Assembly: GCF_001598055.1 (NCBI RefSeq)
Contig: NZ_CP014845.1
Coordinates: 2,108,001-2,172,000 of the forward strand
Reading direction: 5' to 3'
Source: Cupriavidus nantongensis
Lineage (GTDB): Bacteria > Pseudomonadota > Gammaproteobacteria > Burkholderiales > Burkholderiaceae
Length of the DNA: 64,000 nucleotides
Below are positions 30,301-40,388 of the stretch, piece by piece (positions within the stretch are counted from its first letter, which is position 1; each line of letters opens with the position of its first letter). Below the pieces are notes generated by a model. That model ran no database searches. It was not told the origin of the DNA and saw only the letters and a list, made by a program, of their open reading frames with translations. A program made the translations under genes and the position numbers.

Positions 30301-31833
30301 ATGTCGACACAACCCTCCCAGCCTTCCTCCGCCGGCGCCTCCGCGCCCACGCTGCGCCGCACCCTGCGCGCCCGCCATCTCACCATGATCGCCATCGGCG
30401 GCTCGATCGGCACCGGGCTGTTCGTGGCCTCGGGCGCCACCATCGCGCAGGCCGGGCCCGGCGGCGCGCTGGCCGCCTACATCCTGATCGGCGCGATGGT
30501 CTATTTCCTGATGACCAGCCTGGGCGAGCTGGCGGCCTATATGCCGGTGTCGGGCTCGTTCGCTACCTATGGCGCGCGCTATGTCGACGAGGGCTTCGGC
30601 TTCGCGCTGGGCTGGAACTACTGGTACAACTGGGCCGTGACCATCGCGGTGGAGCTGGCCGCGGCGCAGCTGGTGATGCAGTACTGGTTCCCCGACACGC
30701 CCGGCGTGCTGTGGAGCGCGCTGTTCCTGGGCCTGATGTTCGCGCTCAATGCGATCTCGGTGCGCGGCTTCGGCGAGGCCGAATACTGGTGCGCGCTGGT
30801 CAAGGTGGTGACGGTGGTGGCCTTTATCGGCATCGGCACGCTGATGATCTTCGGCATCCTGCGCGGCGACATGGCGGCCAGCCACGGCCTGGCCAACCTG
30901 ACCACCGGCGATGCGCCCTTCGTCGGCGGGCTGCCCGCGCTGATCGGCGTGGCCATGATCGCCGGCTTCTCGTTCCAGGGGACCGAGCTGATCGGCGTCG
31001 CCGCCGGCGAATCGGCCGATCCGGCGAAGAACATCCCGCGCGCCGTGCGCCAGGTGTTCTGGCGCATCCTGCTGTTCTATGTGCTGGCGATCCTGATCAT
31101 CGGCATCCTGATTCCCTACACCGACCCCAGCCTGCTCAAGAGCGACGTGCAGACCGTGGGCGTAAGCCCGTTCACGCTGGTGTTCCGCCATGCGGGCCTG
31201 GCCTTTGCCGCCGGCGTGATGAACGCGGTGATCCTGACCGCGGTGCTGTCGGCGGGCAACTCCGGCATGTATGCGTCGACCCGCATGCTGTACAACCTGG
31301 CCACCGAGGGCCGCGCGCCGCGCGTGTTTGCCCGGCTGACGCGCAACGGCGTGCCGCTGGTGGCGCTGCTGGCCACGACCGCGGTCGGCGCGTTGTGCTT
31401 CTTGACCTCGCTGTTCGAAAGCAAGTCGGTGTACCTGTGGCTGCTGAACCTGTCGGGCATGACGGGCTTCATCGCCTGGCTGGGCATCGCCGTCAGCCAT
31501 TACCGCTTCCGCAAGGGCTTTGTCGCGCAGGGGCATGACCTGAACCGGCTGCCGTATCGCTCGCCGTTCTTTCCCTACGGGCCGATCTTTGCCTTCGCGC
31601 TGTGCCTGGTCGTGACGCTGGGCCAGAACTACCAGGCCTTTACCAGCGGCAAGATCGACTGGGTCAGCGTGGCCGCTACCTACATCGGCATTCCGATCTT
31701 CCTGCTGATCTGGCTGGGCTACCGCATCGCGCGCAAGACGCGCTTCGTGCCCTATGCCGAAATGAAATTCCCCGCGCTGCCGGCCCGCGATGCCGCCGTA
31801 ACGCGCTCCGCCGTGCCGGCGGCCGGTGAATAG
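30301..31833 (+). CDS. Amino-acid permease, APC family, LysP-like
   Basis: 510 aa, about 12 membrane helices. The N-terminus carries the amino-acid permease signature TMIAIGGSIGTGLFVASGATI and the GGALAAYILIGAMVYFLMTSLGELAAYMP block of the APC family. The overall layout is closest to lysine-specific permeases, but basic versus aromatic amino-acid specificity cannot be settled by eye. Start 30301 (ATG) is chosen; the frame extends to 30229 without a ribosome-binding site. The amidohydrolase gene follows on the same strand after 68 bp. Confidence 0.88.
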   Translation: MSTQPSQPSSAGASAPTLRRTLRARHLTMIAIGGSIGTGLFVASGATIAQAGPGGALAAYILIGAMVYFLMTSLGELAAYMPVSGSFATYGARYVDEGFGFALGWNYWYNWAVTIAVELAAAQLVMQYWFPDTPGVLWSALFLGLMFALNAISVRGFGEAEYWCALVKVVTVVAFIGIGTLMIFGILRGDMAASHGLANLTTGDAPFVGGLPALIGVAMIAGFSFQGTELIGVAAGESADPAKNIPRAVRQVFWRILLFYVLAILIIGILIPYTDPSLLKSDVQTVGVSPFTLVFRHAGLAFAAGVMNAVILTAVLSAGNSGMYASTRMLYNLATEGRAPRVFARLTRNGVPLVALLATTAVGALCFLTSLFESKSVYLWLLNLSGMTGFIAWLGIAVSHYRFRKGFVAQGHDLNRLPYRSPFFPYGPIFAFALCLVVTLGQNYQAFTSGKIDWVSVAATYIGIPIFLLIWLGYRIARKTRFVPYAEMKFPALPARDAAVTRSAVPAAGE

Positions 31834-31901
31834 GCGCCGTTCCCGGGCGCCTGGCAATCCGCAGTCACAAGCAAAAAAGCACAACAACAAGGAGCATCGC
31901 T

Positions 31902-33578
31902 TTGAAGAAAGCAATCCGCATCAGCCTGCTGGCGCTTGGCGCCGGCATGGCCCTGGGCCTGCCCGCGCACGCCGCGCCCACGCTGGTGGAATCGGTGCAG
32001 GGCTATACCCTGCAGCAGGACAAGGTCACCCGCTTCACCGGGCTGGTATTCGACCAGGGCAAGGTGCTGGCCACCGGCGACGCCGCGGCCCTGCGTGCGC
32101 AGTATCCGGGCGCGCAGCGCATCGACGGCCAGGGCAAGACCCTGCTGCCGGGCCTGATCGATGCCCACGGCCACGTGTTCCGCCTGGGCTTCAAGACCAC
32201 CGAGATCTCGCTGTCGGGCACGCGCACGCTGGCCGAGGCGCAGGGCATGATCCGCGCCTATGGCGACAAGAACCCGCAGCGCAAGTGGCTGCTGGGCTAT
32301 GGCTGGAACCAGGTGAACTGGAAGCTGGGCCGCTTCCCGACCGCGGCCGAGCTCGACGCCGCGGTGTCGGACCGCCCGGTGCGGCTGGTGCGCGTCGACG
32401 GCCACGCCGCGTGGCTGAACACCAAGGCACTGCAGGCCGCCGGCATCACGCGCGACACCAGGGATCCGGCCGGCGGGCGCATCGAGCGCGATGCCAGCGG
32501 CAACCCCACCGGCGTGCTGGTCGACAAGGCCATGGCGCTGGTCAACAACGTGATCCCGCCGTACAGCGACGACGACCGCCGCGCCGCGCTGGCCGCTGCG
32601 CTGGCGCACATGAACGCGCTCGGCCTGACCGCCGCCGGCGACGCCGGCGTGACCGTTGCCGAAGACCGCATCTACCGCGAGTTCGCCGACCAGGGCAAGC
32701 TGACCACCCGCATCTACGGCATGATCCGCGACACCGGCGACGACTTCAAGGCGCTGTCGGCCAAGGGGCCGCTGTCGGGCTACGGCAACGACCGCTACTA
32801 CCTGCGCGCGGTCAAGCTGTACGGCGACGGCGCCCTCGGCAGCCGCGGCGCGGCGCTGATGGCACCGTACTCGGACGACCATGTGCACAGCGGCCTGCTG
32901 TTCATGAGCGATGCCGCGATGCAGGCCGCGGTCAAGACCGCGATCAAGGCCGGCTACCAGGTCAATATCCACGCCATCGGCGACGCCACCAACCACCAGG
33001 TGCTGGACGCCATGGAAGCCGCGTACAAGGACGTGGGCGGGCGCGAGCTGCGCAACCGCGTCGAGCACGCACAGGTGATCGCGCTGCCGGACATCCCGCG
33101 CTTCAAGTCGCTCGACCTGATCGCGTCGATGCAGCCCACGCACGCGACCAGCGACATGAACATGGCCGAAGACCGTGTCGGCAAGGACCGCATCAAGGGC
33201 GCCTACGCCTGGCAGACGCTGCTCAGGCAAGGCACCGTGATCGCGGGCGGTTCGGACTTCCCGGTGGAATCGGCCAACCCGTTCTACGGCCTGCACGCGG
33301 CGGTCACCCGCACCGACCATGAAGGCCGTCCGATCAAGGGCTGGCATGCGGAGGAAGCCATGACCCTGCCCCAGGCCTTCCGCGCCTTCACGCTGGACGC
33401 GGCCTACGCCCAGCACCAGGAGAAGACGCTGGGCTCGCTCGAGCCGGGCAAGTGGGCGGACTTTATCCTGGTCGACCAGGACCTGTTCAAGGTCAAGCCC
33501 GCCGATATCTGGAAGACGCAGGTGCTGCAGACGTGGGTGGCCGGCGAGCGCGTGTACGCGAAGGACGGCAAGCAGTAA
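31902..33578 (+). CDS. Exported metal-dependent amidohydrolase (YtcJ-like)
   Basis: 558 aa. TTG start with a strong AAGGAG 8 bases before it. A signal peptide (MKKAIRISLLALGAGMALGL, cut near HAAP) sends it to the periplasm. The metal-dependent hydrolase motifs are present: PGLIDAHGHVF, VDGHAAWLN, NIHAIGDATNHQ, NRVEHAQVI, GGSDFPVESANPF. Such proteins hydrolyse amides or formamide-like bonds, often with unknown substrates. A rho-independent terminator follows at 33635, so it closes the transcription unit that may begin with the permease. Confidence 0.88.
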   Translation: MKKAIRISLLALGAGMALGLPAHAAPTLVESVQGYTLQQDKVTRFTGLVFDQGKVLATGDAAALRAQYPGAQRIDGQGKTLLPGLIDAHGHVFRLGFKTTEISLSGTRTLAEAQGMIRAYGDKNPQRKWLLGYGWNQVNWKLGRFPTAAELDAAVSDRPVRLVRVDGHAAWLNTKALQAAGITRDTRDPAGGRIERDASGNPTGVLVDKAMALVNNVIPPYSDDDRRAALAAALAHMNALGLTAAGDAGVTVAEDRIYREFADQGKLTTRIYGMIRDTGDDFKALSAKGPLSGYGNDRYYLRAVKLYGDGALGSRGAALMAPYSDDHVHSGLLFMSDAAMQAAVKTAIKAGYQVNIHAIGDATNHQVLDAMEAAYKDVGGRELRNRVEHAQVIALPDIPRFKSLDLIASMQPTHATSDMNMAEDRVGKDRIKGAYAWQTLLRQGTVIAGGSDFPVESANPFYGLHAAVTRTDHEGRPIKGWHAEEAMTLPQAFRAFTLDAAYAQHQEKTLGSLEPGKWADFILVDQDLFKVKPADIWKTQVLQTWVAGERVYAKDGKQ

Positions 33579-33634
33579 GCAGCAGCACGGCGCCGGGGTT
33601 CTTGCCCGCGCGGGCAGGCGGCGTGGTGACAAGC

Positions 33635-33663
33635 GCGGCACCGGTCAGGTGCCGCGTTTTTTT
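33635..33663 (+). terminator. Rho-independent terminator after amidohydrolase
   Basis: Perfect 8-bp stem GCGGCACC/GGTGCCGC with loop GGTCA, followed by G and seven T residues (33657-33663) on the plus strand. It lies 57 bp after the amidohydrolase stop and 18 bp from the end of the convergent porin gene. Confidence 0.9.
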
Positions 33664-33680
33664 GGCCCGGGTTCGGCGCG

Positions 33681-34790
33681 CTAGAACTTCACCAGCAGGC
33701 CGACCCGCGCCAGCGTCTGCGACCGGTTGCTGGCCGCACCATCCGGCTGCAACAGGCCATTGATCCACGCACGCGTGACCGGTCCATCGCCACTGGCCCG
33801 CTGGTAGATGCCTTCGACATATGCGGTGGTGCGCCTGGAAAAATGGTATTGCAGCGCCGCGGCGACCTGGTGCGCCTTGTTGTTCTGCAGCGCTTCATTG
33901 CCCTGCATGTAGGCATAGTCCAGTCCGGCCGCCCACGGCCCGGAGATGTTCCACAGCGCGCCGGCCTTGTACACGTTGATCCTGGCCCCTGTCGCGGTGT
34001 TCCGGGTGTTGGTGTAGAGCAGCATCGCCAGCACCGACGGGAACTGGTAGTGCGCCCCCACGCCCACGTTGCGGATGCTGTCGTGGCCATTGCCGAGCTG
34101 CGGGTATTTGACGTCCACGTAGGCCGCGCCCACCCCGAGCGGGCCGTTCTCGTAGTTGGCGCCGAAGCTCATGGTGGCGTTCGATGCCACCGATCCGGGC
34201 GTCTCGCCGAACCCGTACAGCGCGCCGAAGCTGAAGTGGCTGATCTCGGGCGAGCGGTACTTGACCGAGTCGGCGACGCGCGTGGCGCCCGCCATGCGGT
34301 CGAAGTCGAACGAGCCGGTCGGGTTGTTCGGCACGCCCAGTGCCGAGAAGGGGCCTTGCCGGAAATCGTAGAGGCCGCCGAACAGGAAGGCGCCGTCAAA
34401 GCGCCGGACCGTCAGCGACTCGAACATGAAGTCATACTGGTTGCCCACGGTCAGCGTGCCGAACTTCTCGCTGGACAAGCCGACCAGCGCGGTGCGGTTG
34501 AAGATCTGCCCTGCACCGGGAATGGTGCTGCCGTCGCTCAGCTCGAACTGCGAAGTCAGCTCGAACAGCGCCTTGGTGCCGCCGCCCAGGTCTTCGGTGC
34601 CCTTGAAGGTCAGCAGGTTGGGCGCGAGCACGCCGCTGTCGAGCAGCGTGGCAGCGCCGCCGTGCTGGTTGTTGACGTAGGTGATGCCCCCGTCGATCAC
34701 GCCCGACAGGGTGACGCTGCTCTGCGCGCTTGCCAGCGCGGGCAGCATGGCGGCGACCAGGCACGCTGGCAGTGCCGTCGATGTCTTCAT
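33681..34790 (-). CDS. Gram-negative porin (trimeric, betaproteobacterial type)
   Basis: 369 aa: signal peptide ending ALASAQS, then SVTLSGVIDGGITYVNNQ, LLTFKGTEDLGGGTKALFEL and the final strand ARVGLLVKF with a terminal phenylalanine, as in Burkholderiales general porins. It has GGAGG before ATG 34790. It lies 54 bp after the LivM-type permease on the same strand, at the end of the run that begins with the hydroquinone genes, so it probably lets the aromatic substrate through the outer membrane. Confidence 0.9.
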   Translation of the reverse strand: MKTSTALPACLVAAMLPALASAQSSVTLSGVIDGGITYVNNQHGGAATLLDSGVLAPNLLTFKGTEDLGGGTKALFELTSQFELSDGSTIPGAGQIFNRTALVGLSSEKFGTLTVGNQYDFMFESLTVRRFDGAFLFGGLYDFRQGPFSALGVPNNPTGSFDFDRMAGATRVADSVKYRSPEISHFSFGALYGFGETPGSVASNATMSFGANYENGPLGVGAAYVDVKYPQLGNGHDSIRNVGVGAHYQFPSVLAMLLYTNTRNTATGARINVYKAGALWNISGPWAAGLDYAYMQGNEALQNNKAHQVAAALQYHFSRRTTAYVEGIYQRASGDGPVTRAWINGLLQPDGAASNRSQTLARVGLLVKF

Positions 34791-34844
34791 GTTTCCTCCG
34801 GATTCTATTTTTTTGGTTCTGATGCTTGCTGGTGCCGTGCCGCG

Positions 34845-35969
34845 CTACGAGGCGACCTCGCGCGCGGACGGCGGCTGCGGCGTGCCATGGACCGTTACCG
34901 TGCCGGACACGCCGGCTTGCGGCGAGGCGGCGTGCGCCGGACCCGGGTCCGTGAACACCACCCGCCTTCCTACCGGAAACAACTGCAGGCCGAAGCGCTT
35001 CGACACATAGCCCCAGATGCCCTGGGGGAAGTAAAGCGCAACGACGATCGCCACGACGCCCAGCCCGATCAGGTACCAGGTGCCGTAGTCCGACAGGAAC
35101 TTGTTCAGCACGAAGAAGATCAGCGCGCCGATGATGGGACCCTCGAGCGTGCCGATGCCGCCGATCAGCACGATGAAGATGCCGAACGCGGTCCAGTTGA
35201 CCGAGAAGGCGGCATCGGGCGAGATCCGCAGGTTGCCCAGGAAGTAGAGCGCGCCGGCGAATGCGGTGCCGCCGGCGGCGACCAGGTACACGGTGAGCCG
35301 CGCCCGTCGCACATCCACACCCTGGCTGGCGGCGGCGACGGCGTTGTCGCGCATGGCGGCAAGGGCGAGCCCGGGCCTGGCGCGCAGGAACGCATAGAGC
35401 AAGGCAATGCCACCCACCACCGCGGCCAGCGCGAGCCACAGCGTCAATGACTCGCGCGTGGCGCGCGGAATGCCCTGCAGCGCCGTCAGGCTGGTGCCGG
35501 AGCCGCCGCCCAGTGCCGACACATTGGCCATGCCCAGCCGGAACACTTCGGCGATGACCCAGGTGCCCACCGCGAAATACCCGCCCTCCAGCCGGAACGC
35601 GATACGCGACACCGGCAGCGCCACCAGCACCGCCACCGCCGCGCCGAGCGGTACCGCCAGGAACGGCGACACGCCGCACACATTGGCCAGCACCAGCATG
35701 GCATAGCCGCCGATGCCGAAGAATGCCTGCTGGCCGATCGAGACCATGCCGCCGTAGCCCGCCAGCAGGTTCCACATCAGGGCAAACAGCAGGTAGGACG
35801 CCATCTGGGTGAAGTCGCGCATGGTATCGCGGCCGGCCCAGTAGGGCGCGCTGGCAACGGCAAGCGCCGCCAGCAGCAGCAACAGCAGCGCCACCCTGCT
35901 GGCGTACGTGCCGCGCTGCACCGTGAACGCGGGTTGGTCCGTCATGGCAGTCGTCACAGGATTTTCCAT
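34845..35969 (-). CDS. Branched-chain-type ABC transporter permease (LivM-like)
   Basis: 374-aa inner-membrane permease with about 10 helices and the family blocks LLFALMWNLLAGYGGMVSIGQQAFFGIGGYA (two overlapping motifs) and GGIGTLEGPIIGALIFF. The tail after the last helix is longer than usual (about 45 polar residues). It starts 9 bp after the LivH-type gene. Together with the neighbouring LivH, LivF, LivG and binding protein it forms a complete importer, most likely for an aromatic acid or phenolic compound given its position after the hydroquinone genes. Confidence 0.9.
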   Translation of the reverse strand: MENPVTTAMTDQPAFTVQRGTYASRVALLLLLLAALAVASAPYWAGRDTMRDFTQMASYLLFALMWNLLAGYGGMVSIGQQAFFGIGGYAMLVLANVCGVSPFLAVPLGAAVAVLVALPVSRIAFRLEGGYFAVGTWVIAEVFRLGMANVSALGGGSGTSLTALQGIPRATRESLTLWLALAAVVGGIALLYAFLRARPGLALAAMRDNAVAAASQGVDVRRARLTVYLVAAGGTAFAGALYFLGNLRISPDAAFSVNWTAFGIFIVLIGGIGTLEGPIIGALIFFVLNKFLSDYGTWYLIGLGVVAIVVALYFPQGIWGYVSKRFGLQLFPVGRRVVFTDPGPAHAASPQAGVSGTVTVHGTPQPPSAREVAS

Positions 35970-35978
35970 CTCGGTCCC

Positions 35979-36845
35979 CTATGCGGTCCTGGGCATGAAG
36001 CCCTGGGGTCTGGCAACCAGCACCGCGAGGAACATCACGTGTCCCAGCCAGATGCCCCAGCCAGGGTCGAAGTAAAAGCCGGCCTGCTGGGCCACGCCGA
36101 GCGCCATGCCGCCGAGCAAGGTGCCCCAGAACGAGCCCATGCCGCCGATGATCACGGCCTCGAAGGCGTAGAGCAGCAGGCCGGGTCCATCGGCCGGCGA
36201 TACCGATGTACGCATCGCGTAGAGCGCCGCCGCCACCGCCACCAGCACGAAGGCGATGGCCATCGCCAGCGCATAGGTGCGGCGGTGCGAGACGCCCATC
36301 AGCTGCACCGCCTCGCGGTCGTCCGAGGTCGCGCGGAACGCGCGTCCGAGCGCGGTGCGGCCGAACAGCCACTGCAATGCCAGCGTGATGGCGACGGTGG
36401 CCGCGAGCGTCAGCAGCGGCAGGTAGCCCACGCTGATGCCGCCGGGCAGCAGCAGGCTCTGCGATTCGAAGCCACCGCTGGCGACCGAGCGCGGATCGGC
36501 CGAGAACAGCTCCTGCAGCACGTTCTGGATCACGATCGACAACCCGAAGGTCACCATCAGCGATGGCAGCGGATCGCGGCTGCTGACACGATTCAGCACC
36601 GTGTACTGCAACAGGTAGCCGGCAACGAATGCGATCACCACCAGCAGCACGATGGCGACCGCCAGCGGCAGCCTGGCGATGGCGGTCAGCGCGAACAGCA
36701 GGAACGCCAGCAGCACGATGAAATCGCCGTGGGCGATATTGGTCAGCCGCATCACGCCGAACACCAGCGACTGGCCCATGGCGAAGAGTGCGTAGAGCGC
36801 GCCGAGCAGCACGCCCTGGATCAGGATATTGAGTAGCGTGTTCAT
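35979..36845 (-). CDS. Branched-chain-type ABC transporter permease (LivH-like)
   Basis: 288 aa, about 8 helices. MNTLLNILIQGVLLGALYAL, FGVMRLTNIAHGDFIVL and AVIIGGMGSFWGTLLGG are the typical LivH segments. Start 36845 overlaps the LivF-type stop by 4 bp (ATGA); the longer open frame to 37079 is antisense-like shadow. It pairs with the LivM-like permease. Confidence 0.92.
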   Translation of the reverse strand: MNTLLNILIQGVLLGALYALFAMGQSLVFGVMRLTNIAHGDFIVLLAFLLFALTAIARLPLAVAIVLLVVIAFVAGYLLQYTVLNRVSSRDPLPSLMVTFGLSIVIQNVLQELFSADPRSVASGGFESQSLLLPGGISVGYLPLLTLAATVAITLALQWLFGRTALGRAFRATSDDREAVQLMGVSHRRTYALAMAIAFVLVAVAAALYAMRTSVSPADGPGLLLYAFEAVIIGGMGSFWGTLLGGMALGVAQQAGFYFDPGWGIWLGHVMFLAVLVARPQGFMPRTA

Positions 36846-37549
36846 GCCTCGACTCCAAAGTACGCCTGTGCGATGGCAGCGTCCGACACTTCCGCGGAGG
36901 CGCCGGCGAGCGAGACCCGGCCCTCCTGGAAGCAGTAGAAGCGCGATGACACCTGCCGCGCCAGCCGCACGTCCTGCTCGACGATGATGGCGCTCATGCC
37001 ACCGGCAACGATGGCCGGCAGCGCCGCGTAGATCTCGCGCACGATCACCGGCGCCAGCCCCAGCGAGAGCTCGTCGCACATCAACAGCGCGGGGTTGCTC
37101 ATCAGCGCGCGGCCGATCGCGACCATCTGCTGCTGCCCGCCCGACAGCGCCGTGGCCGCGTGATGCCGGCGCTGGCGCAGCGCGGGAAACAGGTCAAGTA
37201 CCGTGTCCAGGTTCCAGCGTCCGGGCCGGCCGCTCCAGGCGCCGATCAGCAGGTTCTCCTCGACGCTCAGGCTGCTGAACAGCCGCCGCCCCTCGGGCAC
37301 CAGCGCGATGCCCTTGCCGACAATCTGCGCGGCAGGCATCCCGGCCATCGGCACGCCCTGGTACTGGATCTGGCCCGCGGTCGGCCGCAGCAAGCCGGCG
37401 ATCGTCTTCAAGAAGGTGGATTTGCCGGCGCCGTTGGCGCCGATCAGCGCGACGACCTCGCCGGCGCCCACCTCGACATCGATGCCGAACAACGCCTGGA
37501 AGTCGCCATAGCCGGCGGCCAGGCGCGTGGTCTGCAACAGTGGCTGCAT
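36842..37549 (-). CDS. Branched-chain-type ABC transporter ATPase (LivF-like)
   Basis: 235-aa ATPase: Walker A GANGAGKST (about residues 39-47), ABC signature LSGGQQQMVAIGRAL near 134, then MCDELSLGLAP, where the usual Walker B acid pair reads DE. Start 37549 is preferred to 37555 because GGAGG lies 7 bases upstream of it; the earlier ATG would have almost no spacer. It overlaps or abuts the LivG-type stop, consistent with coupled translation. Confidence 0.92.
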   Translation of the reverse strand: MQPLLQTTRLAAGYGDFQALFGIDVEVGAGEVVALIGANGAGKSTFLKTIAGLLRPTAGQIQYQGVPMAGMPAAQIVGKGIALVPEGRRLFSSLSVEENLLIGAWSGRPGRWNLDTVLDLFPALRQRRHHAATALSGGQQQMVAIGRALMSNPALLMCDELSLGLAPVIVREIYAALPAIVAGGMSAIIVEQDVRLARQVSSRFYCFQEGRVSLAGASAEVSDAAIAQAYFGVEA

Positions 37550-37551
37550 GG

Positions 37552-38274
<723 letters not shown>

Positions 38275-38299
38275 GATGGTGTCTCCGCGGCGGACCGCA

Positions 38300-39589
38300 T
38301 CAGCCGATGAGCTTGAGCGGGGCGCCGACCGGCACCGCGGGCGCGAACTGGTTGTTGACGATGACCAGGTCGAACTTGTGCTTCTGGCCCTTCACCCACT
38401 GGCCGCCGGCCAGCGGAGTCTTGGCCACGTTCTTCACCGGCCCCGTGCCCCATGCCACGTTGCCGACGATGGTGTCGAGCCGGGTCGCGGCCAGCGCGTC
38501 GCGCACGGCGAGATTGGAATCGATGTCCTTGGTACGCCTGAGCACGTCCACCGCAATCTCGAACAGCGCATGGGCGAAGCCGAGCGGTTGCGTCCATTGC
38601 TTGTTGGTGGCCTTCTCGTAGGCGCCGGCAAGCTGCTGCGCCGACTGCCCCGTCAGCGAAGACTTGAACGGATGCGACGGCGACCACCACACCTCCGTGG
38701 ACAGCCCGTCGCCCAGATCGCCCAGCGCCTCGATCGCCCCGGGGAACAACAGCGCCTTGCCGATCGAGATGACCTTGGGGCGGAATCCCTGCTGGCGCGC
38801 CTGCACCAGGAAGTTCCTGGCATCCGGCGGAATCACCACGCCCGTGACGATCTGCGCGCCGGCCTGGCGGAAGGCGGCGATCTGCGCGGAGAAATCCTGC
38901 GTCATGCTCTGGAAGCGGCCCGGATCCCTGAGCGCGAAGCCCTTCAGGGACAGCACCGGAGGAAAGCCGACCTTGCCATCGCCCCAGGCATTGCCATCGC
39001 CGTCGTTGGGGAACAGTGCGCCGACCGACTTGTTGGTCTGCACCGATTGCCACATCGCGGTATAGACCCCGATCACATCCTCCAGGCCCCAGAAGAAGTG
39101 ATAGGTAAAGTTGAAGCCCTTCTTCGGGTCGCCCTTGCGCCCGAAGAACCAGGGTTGCCATGGCACCACGGTCGACACGCACGGAGTCTCGTTCAGTTCG
39201 CAGGCATCGCACACGGGGTTGGCGGTCTCCGGCGTTCCGGAAACCAGCATGATGTCCACCTTGTCCTTCAGGATCAGGTCGCTCGCCACTTCACCGGCGC
39301 GGTTGGGGTTGGACTGGCTGTCCTTGACCACGATGCTGACGGGGAAGCGCTTGCCCCGGATCTCGATGCCGTCCTTCAACGCCGCCTGCATCTGCTGGAC
39401 GATGAAGCGGTCGGCCTCGCCGAACGGTGCCAGCGGCCCGGTCTGCGGCGAGACGAAACCGATCTTCAGGGCGCGGCCGCCGGCCGCGCGTGCCAGCGGC
39501 GAAAGCCATGGCGTGGTGGCGGCCAGCGCGCCGCCCGCCGCGATTTGAACCAGGGTGCGGCGCCTGCGATGGAATGAGTGCTCGGCCAT
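38300..39589 (-). CDS. ABC transporter substrate-binding protein (LivK/AmiC type)
   Basis: 429-aa periplasmic receptor. The N-terminus has arginines before a hydrophobic stretch (RRRRTLVQIAAGGALAA), suggesting Tat or Sec export, with cleavage near ARAA. The mature part starts LKIGFVSPQTGPLAPFGEAD, the type I fold seen in branched-chain and aromatic-compound receptors. Its length and the CDACELNETPC segment differ from plain amino-acid receptors. ATG 39589 follows AGGAG-like sequence. It is the first gene of the importer, 134 bp after the Rieske gene. Confidence 0.9.
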   Translation of the reverse strand: MAEHSFHRRRRTLVQIAAGGALAATTPWLSPLARAAGGRALKIGFVSPQTGPLAPFGEADRFIVQQMQAALKDGIEIRGKRFPVSIVVKDSQSNPNRAGEVASDLILKDKVDIMLVSGTPETANPVCDACELNETPCVSTVVPWQPWFFGRKGDPKKGFNFTYHFFWGLEDVIGVYTAMWQSVQTNKSVGALFPNDGDGNAWGDGKVGFPPVLSLKGFALRDPGRFQSMTQDFSAQIAAFRQAGAQIVTGVVIPPDARNFLVQARQQGFRPKVISIGKALLFPGAIEALGDLGDGLSTEVWWSPSHPFKSSLTGQSAQQLAGAYEKATNKQWTQPLGFAHALFEIAVDVLRRTKDIDSNLAVRDALAATRLDTIVGNVAWGTGPVKNVAKTPLAGGQWVKGQKHKFDLVIVNNQFAPAVPVGAPLKLIG

Positions 39590-39723
39590 GGTGTCCTGTC
39601 TCCTGTCGTTGTTGTGAAAAAAACGCTCCCCGCGGCACCGGTGCAACCGCTGCCGTCCTGCAAGGCATTGCGCCTCTTGCTGCTTGTCGATGAATGGCGT
39701 GTGGCGCCGGGGCGGCTAGGCCG

Positions 39724-40053
39724 TCAGGGGGACCAGCATCGGACTTCGCCGTCGACCACCTGTACCGCGACCGGGGTCAGCGCGGCGCCGGCGCACGGTC
39801 CTTCGATGCAATGGCCGTCTTCGAAACGGAACAGGGCGCTGTGGTGCGCGCACATCAGCACCTGTGCGTCGTAGGTCAGCACGTCACCGGGCTCGTAATC
39901 GAGGCATACCGAGAAATGCGGACAGCGGTTGAGGTAGGCCCATGCGCGCTGCCCGCGGCGCACCACCACCACATCGTCGGAGCGGCCGGTGCTTGCCACG
40001 CAGGCACCGCCATCCGGCACCGCATCGAGCCGGCACAGCAGAACGGTGTCCAT
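39724..40053 (-). CDS. hapI: Rieske [2Fe-2S] ferredoxin (HapI-like)
   Basis: 109-aa soluble Rieske protein. The cluster ligands are C44 and H46 in NRCPHF and C68 and H71 in MCAHHS. It may supply or restore electrons to an iron enzyme of the cluster, for example reactivating the Fe(II) hydroquinone dioxygenase, as small ferredoxins do for some extradiol dioxygenases; that role is inference. The symbol follows its place in the hapCDEFGHI order. AGGAGG lies 6-7 bases before the ATG, and it starts 9 bp after the YciI-like gene. Confidence 0.82.
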   Translation of the reverse strand: MDTVLLCRLDAVPDGGACVASTGRSDDVVVVRRGQRAWAYLNRCPHFSVCLDYEPGDVLTYDAQVLMCAHHSALFRFEDGHCIEGPCAGAALTPVAVQVVDGEVRCWSP

Positions 40054-40062
40054 GGCGTCCTC

Positions 40063-40374
40063 CTAGACCCTGCGCTCCGGATTGCCCAGGCTCCAGTCCC
40101 ATGGGCGCACCTCGACGCGTTCGAACAATCCGGCATGCATGTAGGGATCGCCGTGCAGAAAGCGCTCGACGTCCTCGATATGCTCGGCCTCGATGACGAG
40201 CAGCGTGCCGTTCATGGCATCGTCCGACACATCCAGGGTCGGGCCGCCCAGCCGCACCAACACACGGTGGCGGTCGGCGCTGCGCAGGTAGGCCCGGTGC
40301 GCCGGGCGCACCCGCTCGCGCACCGCGCTCATGCCGGGCTTGTCGGTGGCGAAGATGGCGTAATAGCGTGACAT
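40063..40374 (-). CDS. hapH: YciI-family protein (HapH-like)
   Basis: 103-aa dimeric alpha-beta barrel protein: MSRYYAIFATDKPGMSAVRE, RPAHRAYLRS, then GTLLVIEAEHIEDVERFL, DPYMHAGLFERVEVRPW, the typical YciI/YCII pattern with a conserved His near the start and Asp-Pro near residue 77. Family members are small enzymes or binding proteins on phenolic catabolic pathways; some dehalogenate or isomerise ring products. Start 40374 with GGAG upstream. The position between the intradiol dioxygenase and the Rieske protein matches hapH. Confidence 0.82.
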   Translation of the reverse strand: MSRYYAIFATDKPGMSAVRERVRPAHRAYLRSADRHRVLVRLGGPTLDVSDDAMNGTLLVIEAEHIEDVERFLHGDPYMHAGLFERVEVRPWDWSLGNPERRV

Positions 40375-40388
40375 GGCGTTCTCCGCGG

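Noticed and set aside
34432..36858. 808-codon minus-strand frame over the porin and permeases
   Set aside because: Arginine-rich out-of-frame reading; the porin and two permeases are intact in other frames.
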